NCBI RefSeq assembly: GCF_927798095.1
Contig: NZ_CAKMMF010000029.1
Location: 1-64,000, forward strand
Length of the DNA: 64,000 nucleotides
Direction of reading: 5' to 3'
Source: Paenibacillus plantiphilus
GTDB taxonomy: Bacteria > Bacillota > Bacilli > Paenibacillales > Paenibacillaceae
Made by a program: the position numbers and the translations under genes. The notes under the pieces were generated by a model. It was not told the DNA's origin, made no database searches, and worked only from the letters and a program-made list of their open reading frames with translations. This document shows positions 62,684 through 64,000 of the stretch, piece by piece. The first letter of the stretch is position 1, and each line of letters begins with the position of its first letter.

Positions 62684-64000
62684 TCGCATGAAAATCTGTA
62701 TCGTGGCCGAGGGCTCATACCCCTATGTTACAGGAGGGGTCTCAAGCTGGATTCATTCACTGATAACCTCGATGCCCCAGCATCAATTTATTATCTATGC
62801 CATTGGCGCAGAGGAACGCAACCGCGGAAACTTCAAATATACGATGCTCGATAATGTAGTAGAGGTCAAAGAATCCTTCCTCGATGTTTACCTGCGAGAG
62901 GAGGATTGCTGGGGCCGCTCCTTCCATTTGTCCGCCCAGGAGCGGCAAGCGCTGCAATTGCTCATTGCCGGCGATCCCGGCACAGACTGGCAGAAGCTGT
63001 TCCAACTGCTCCGGGACCAGCGTTGGAAGACACCGACAGAGTTTCTGATGAGCCATGATTATTTCGACGTATTAAGCGAGCTGTGCCGCGAGCGTTATGA
63101 GCAGCTTCCCTTTCGCGAAATGTTCTGGACCGTCCGTTCCATGCTGCTTCCGCTCATGCAGCTGCTTCGCGAACCGATTCCCGAGGCTGACATCTACCAT
63201 GCGGTATCCACGGGTTATGCCGGTGTAATTGCCAGCTTCGGCAAGGAGCGTTATGGCAAGCCGATGCTGCTGACAGAGCACGGCATCTACTCCCGTGAGC
63301 GTGAGGAAGAGATTATTAAAGCAGACTGGGTGAAGGGCTATTTCAAGGATATATGGATTCAGTTCTTCTACGGCTTGTCCCATTGCGCCTACAATTGTGC
63401 GGATGAGGTGATCACCTTGTTCAAGCGCAATCAGGAGATTGAGATCGAGCTTGGATGTCCCGCAGACAAAATTACGATCATTCCTAACGGTGTTCGCGTC
63501 TCCGATTACGAAGGCCTGCCTGCCAAAGGACCGGATGATCCCGAGATTCATATCGGCGCAATTGTCCGTGTGGTGCCGATCAAGGATATTAAGACGATGC
63601 TCGCCTGCTTCGCGCTTGTGAAGCGTGAGCTGCCGCAAGCCGTCTTCACCATAATGGGACCCTATGATGATGATATGGAATATTACGAGGAATGCCTGGA
63701 GCTGCTTAAGCTGCTCGATGCGAAGGACATTCATTTCACGGGGAGCGTCAACATCAAGTCCTATATTGGCAAAATGGACGTCATCGTACTTACGAGCATT
63801 AGCGAAGGCCAGCCCCTTGCTATTCTGGAGGCGTTGGCAGCAGGCAAGCCATGTGTCACGACCGATGTTGGCAGCTGCCGCGAGCTGCTGCACGGACGCG
63901 ACGACAGCTTCGGACCCGCCGGCTTTGTCGCTCCTGTCATGAATGAAGAGGAGCTGGCAGCGGCCATTATATCGTTATGCCGCAATGACAAGCTTCGCAT
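62676..64000 (+). CDS. pelF: PelF glycosyltransferase (GT4), truncated by the window end
   Basis: The frame starts at ATG 62676, inside the end of pelA, or ATG 62688, and runs off the end. It is a GT-B retaining glycosyltransferase: VAEGSYPYVTGGVSSWIHSL at the N-terminus, LLTEHGIYSREREEEI, IPNGVRVSDYEGLPA, IVRVVPIKDIKTMLA, and the E-x7-E motif region ISEGQPLAILEALAAGKPC. These match PelF, the soluble UDP-sugar-dependent polymerase of Pel. PelG, the membrane partner, is expected just beyond the window. Confidence 0.92.
   Translation, partial: MSNRMKICIVAEGSYPYVTGGVSSWIHSLITSMPQHQFIIYAIGAEERNRGNFKYTMLDNVVEVKESFLDVYLREEDCWGRSFHLSAQERQALQLLIAGDPGTDWQKLFQLLRDQRWKTPTEFLMSHDYFDVLSELCRERYEQLPFREMFWTVRSMLLPLMQLLREPIPEADIYHAVSTGYAGVIASFGKERYGKPMLLTEHGIYSREREEEIIKADWVKGYFKDIWIQFFYGLSHCAYNCADEVITLFKRNQEIEIELGCPADKITIIPNGVRVSDYEGLPAKGPDDPEIHIGAIVRVVPIKDIKTMLACFALVKRELPQAVFTIMGPYDDDMEYYEECLELLKLLDAKDIHFTGSVNIKSYIGKMDVIVLTSISEGQPLAILEALAAGKPCVTTDVGSCRELLHGRDDSFGPAGFVAPVMNEEELAAAIISLCRNDKLR

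Overview
The window looks like the chromosome of an endospore-forming Gram-positive bacterium of the Paenibacillus type. The evidence is strong AGGAGG-type ribosome binding sites, frequent GTG/TTG starts, a T-box leader, spo0M, a sporulation-type histidine kinase with a Spo0A-like box, a Cys-rich coat-like protein, a YjfB-type motility protein and an SLH-domain exoprotein. Genus is inferred from gene content and style, not from a marker gene. There is no prophage, CRISPR array or IS transposase. The only mobile element is the 5' end of a group II intron at the left edge, sitting just behind a terminator hairpin.

Layout. (1) 1-900: intron end and two small genes. (2) 1007-14756: a fatty-acid beta-oxidation regulon. 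Leftward run fadF-like reductase, fadN/fadB, fadA, fadE, acyl-CoA ligase, thioesterase; rightward etfB-etfA. Acyl-CoAs are made by the ligase, oxidised by FadE (electrons to EtfBA and then to the membrane FeS protein FadF), and hydrated, oxidised and cleaved by FadN and FadA. This locus is unusually rich in tandem repeats, both between genes and inside three of the proteins. (3) 14768-19584: a histidine phosphatase and a GH26-like / DUF5693-like membrane pair. (4) 19867-24664: T-box-controlled ilvA, an MFS transporter, a VTT-domain protein and small genes. (5) 24823-31767: ArAE-type exporter, AlkC-like protein, spo0M, sporulation-type kinase, mscL fused to a zinc ribbon, NUDIX, and a tyrosinase-like gene with an apparent frameshift. 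(6) 31951-45065: coat-like gene, DUF4352-like lipoprotein, tRNA-Thr, several two-component proteins, a PAS-HTH regulator, an HD-GYP protein. (7) 45454-54546: a PadR/HAAS/DUF4097 operon, a homospermidine-synthase-like plus spermidine-synthase-like operon, an RNA methyltransferase, an ECF sigma factor with a membrane partner carrying a signal-peptidase-like domain that lacks both catalytic residues, and CorA. (8) 54596-64000: an SLH-transglutaminase protein and then a Gram-positive Pel polysaccharide locus (epimerase, pelD, pelE, pelA deacetylase, pelF running off the end) with a separate divergent PelA-hydrolase-like gene.

The most noteworthy items are the Pel locus with an intact c-di-GMP I-site motif in its PelD and its split-off hydrolase; two intergenic arrays with a shared 113-114 bp architecture built from alternating TGTAAG...CTTACA palindromes; and the sigma-factor partner with the dead signal-peptidase fold. 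All assignments come from reading the sequence; no database search was run.
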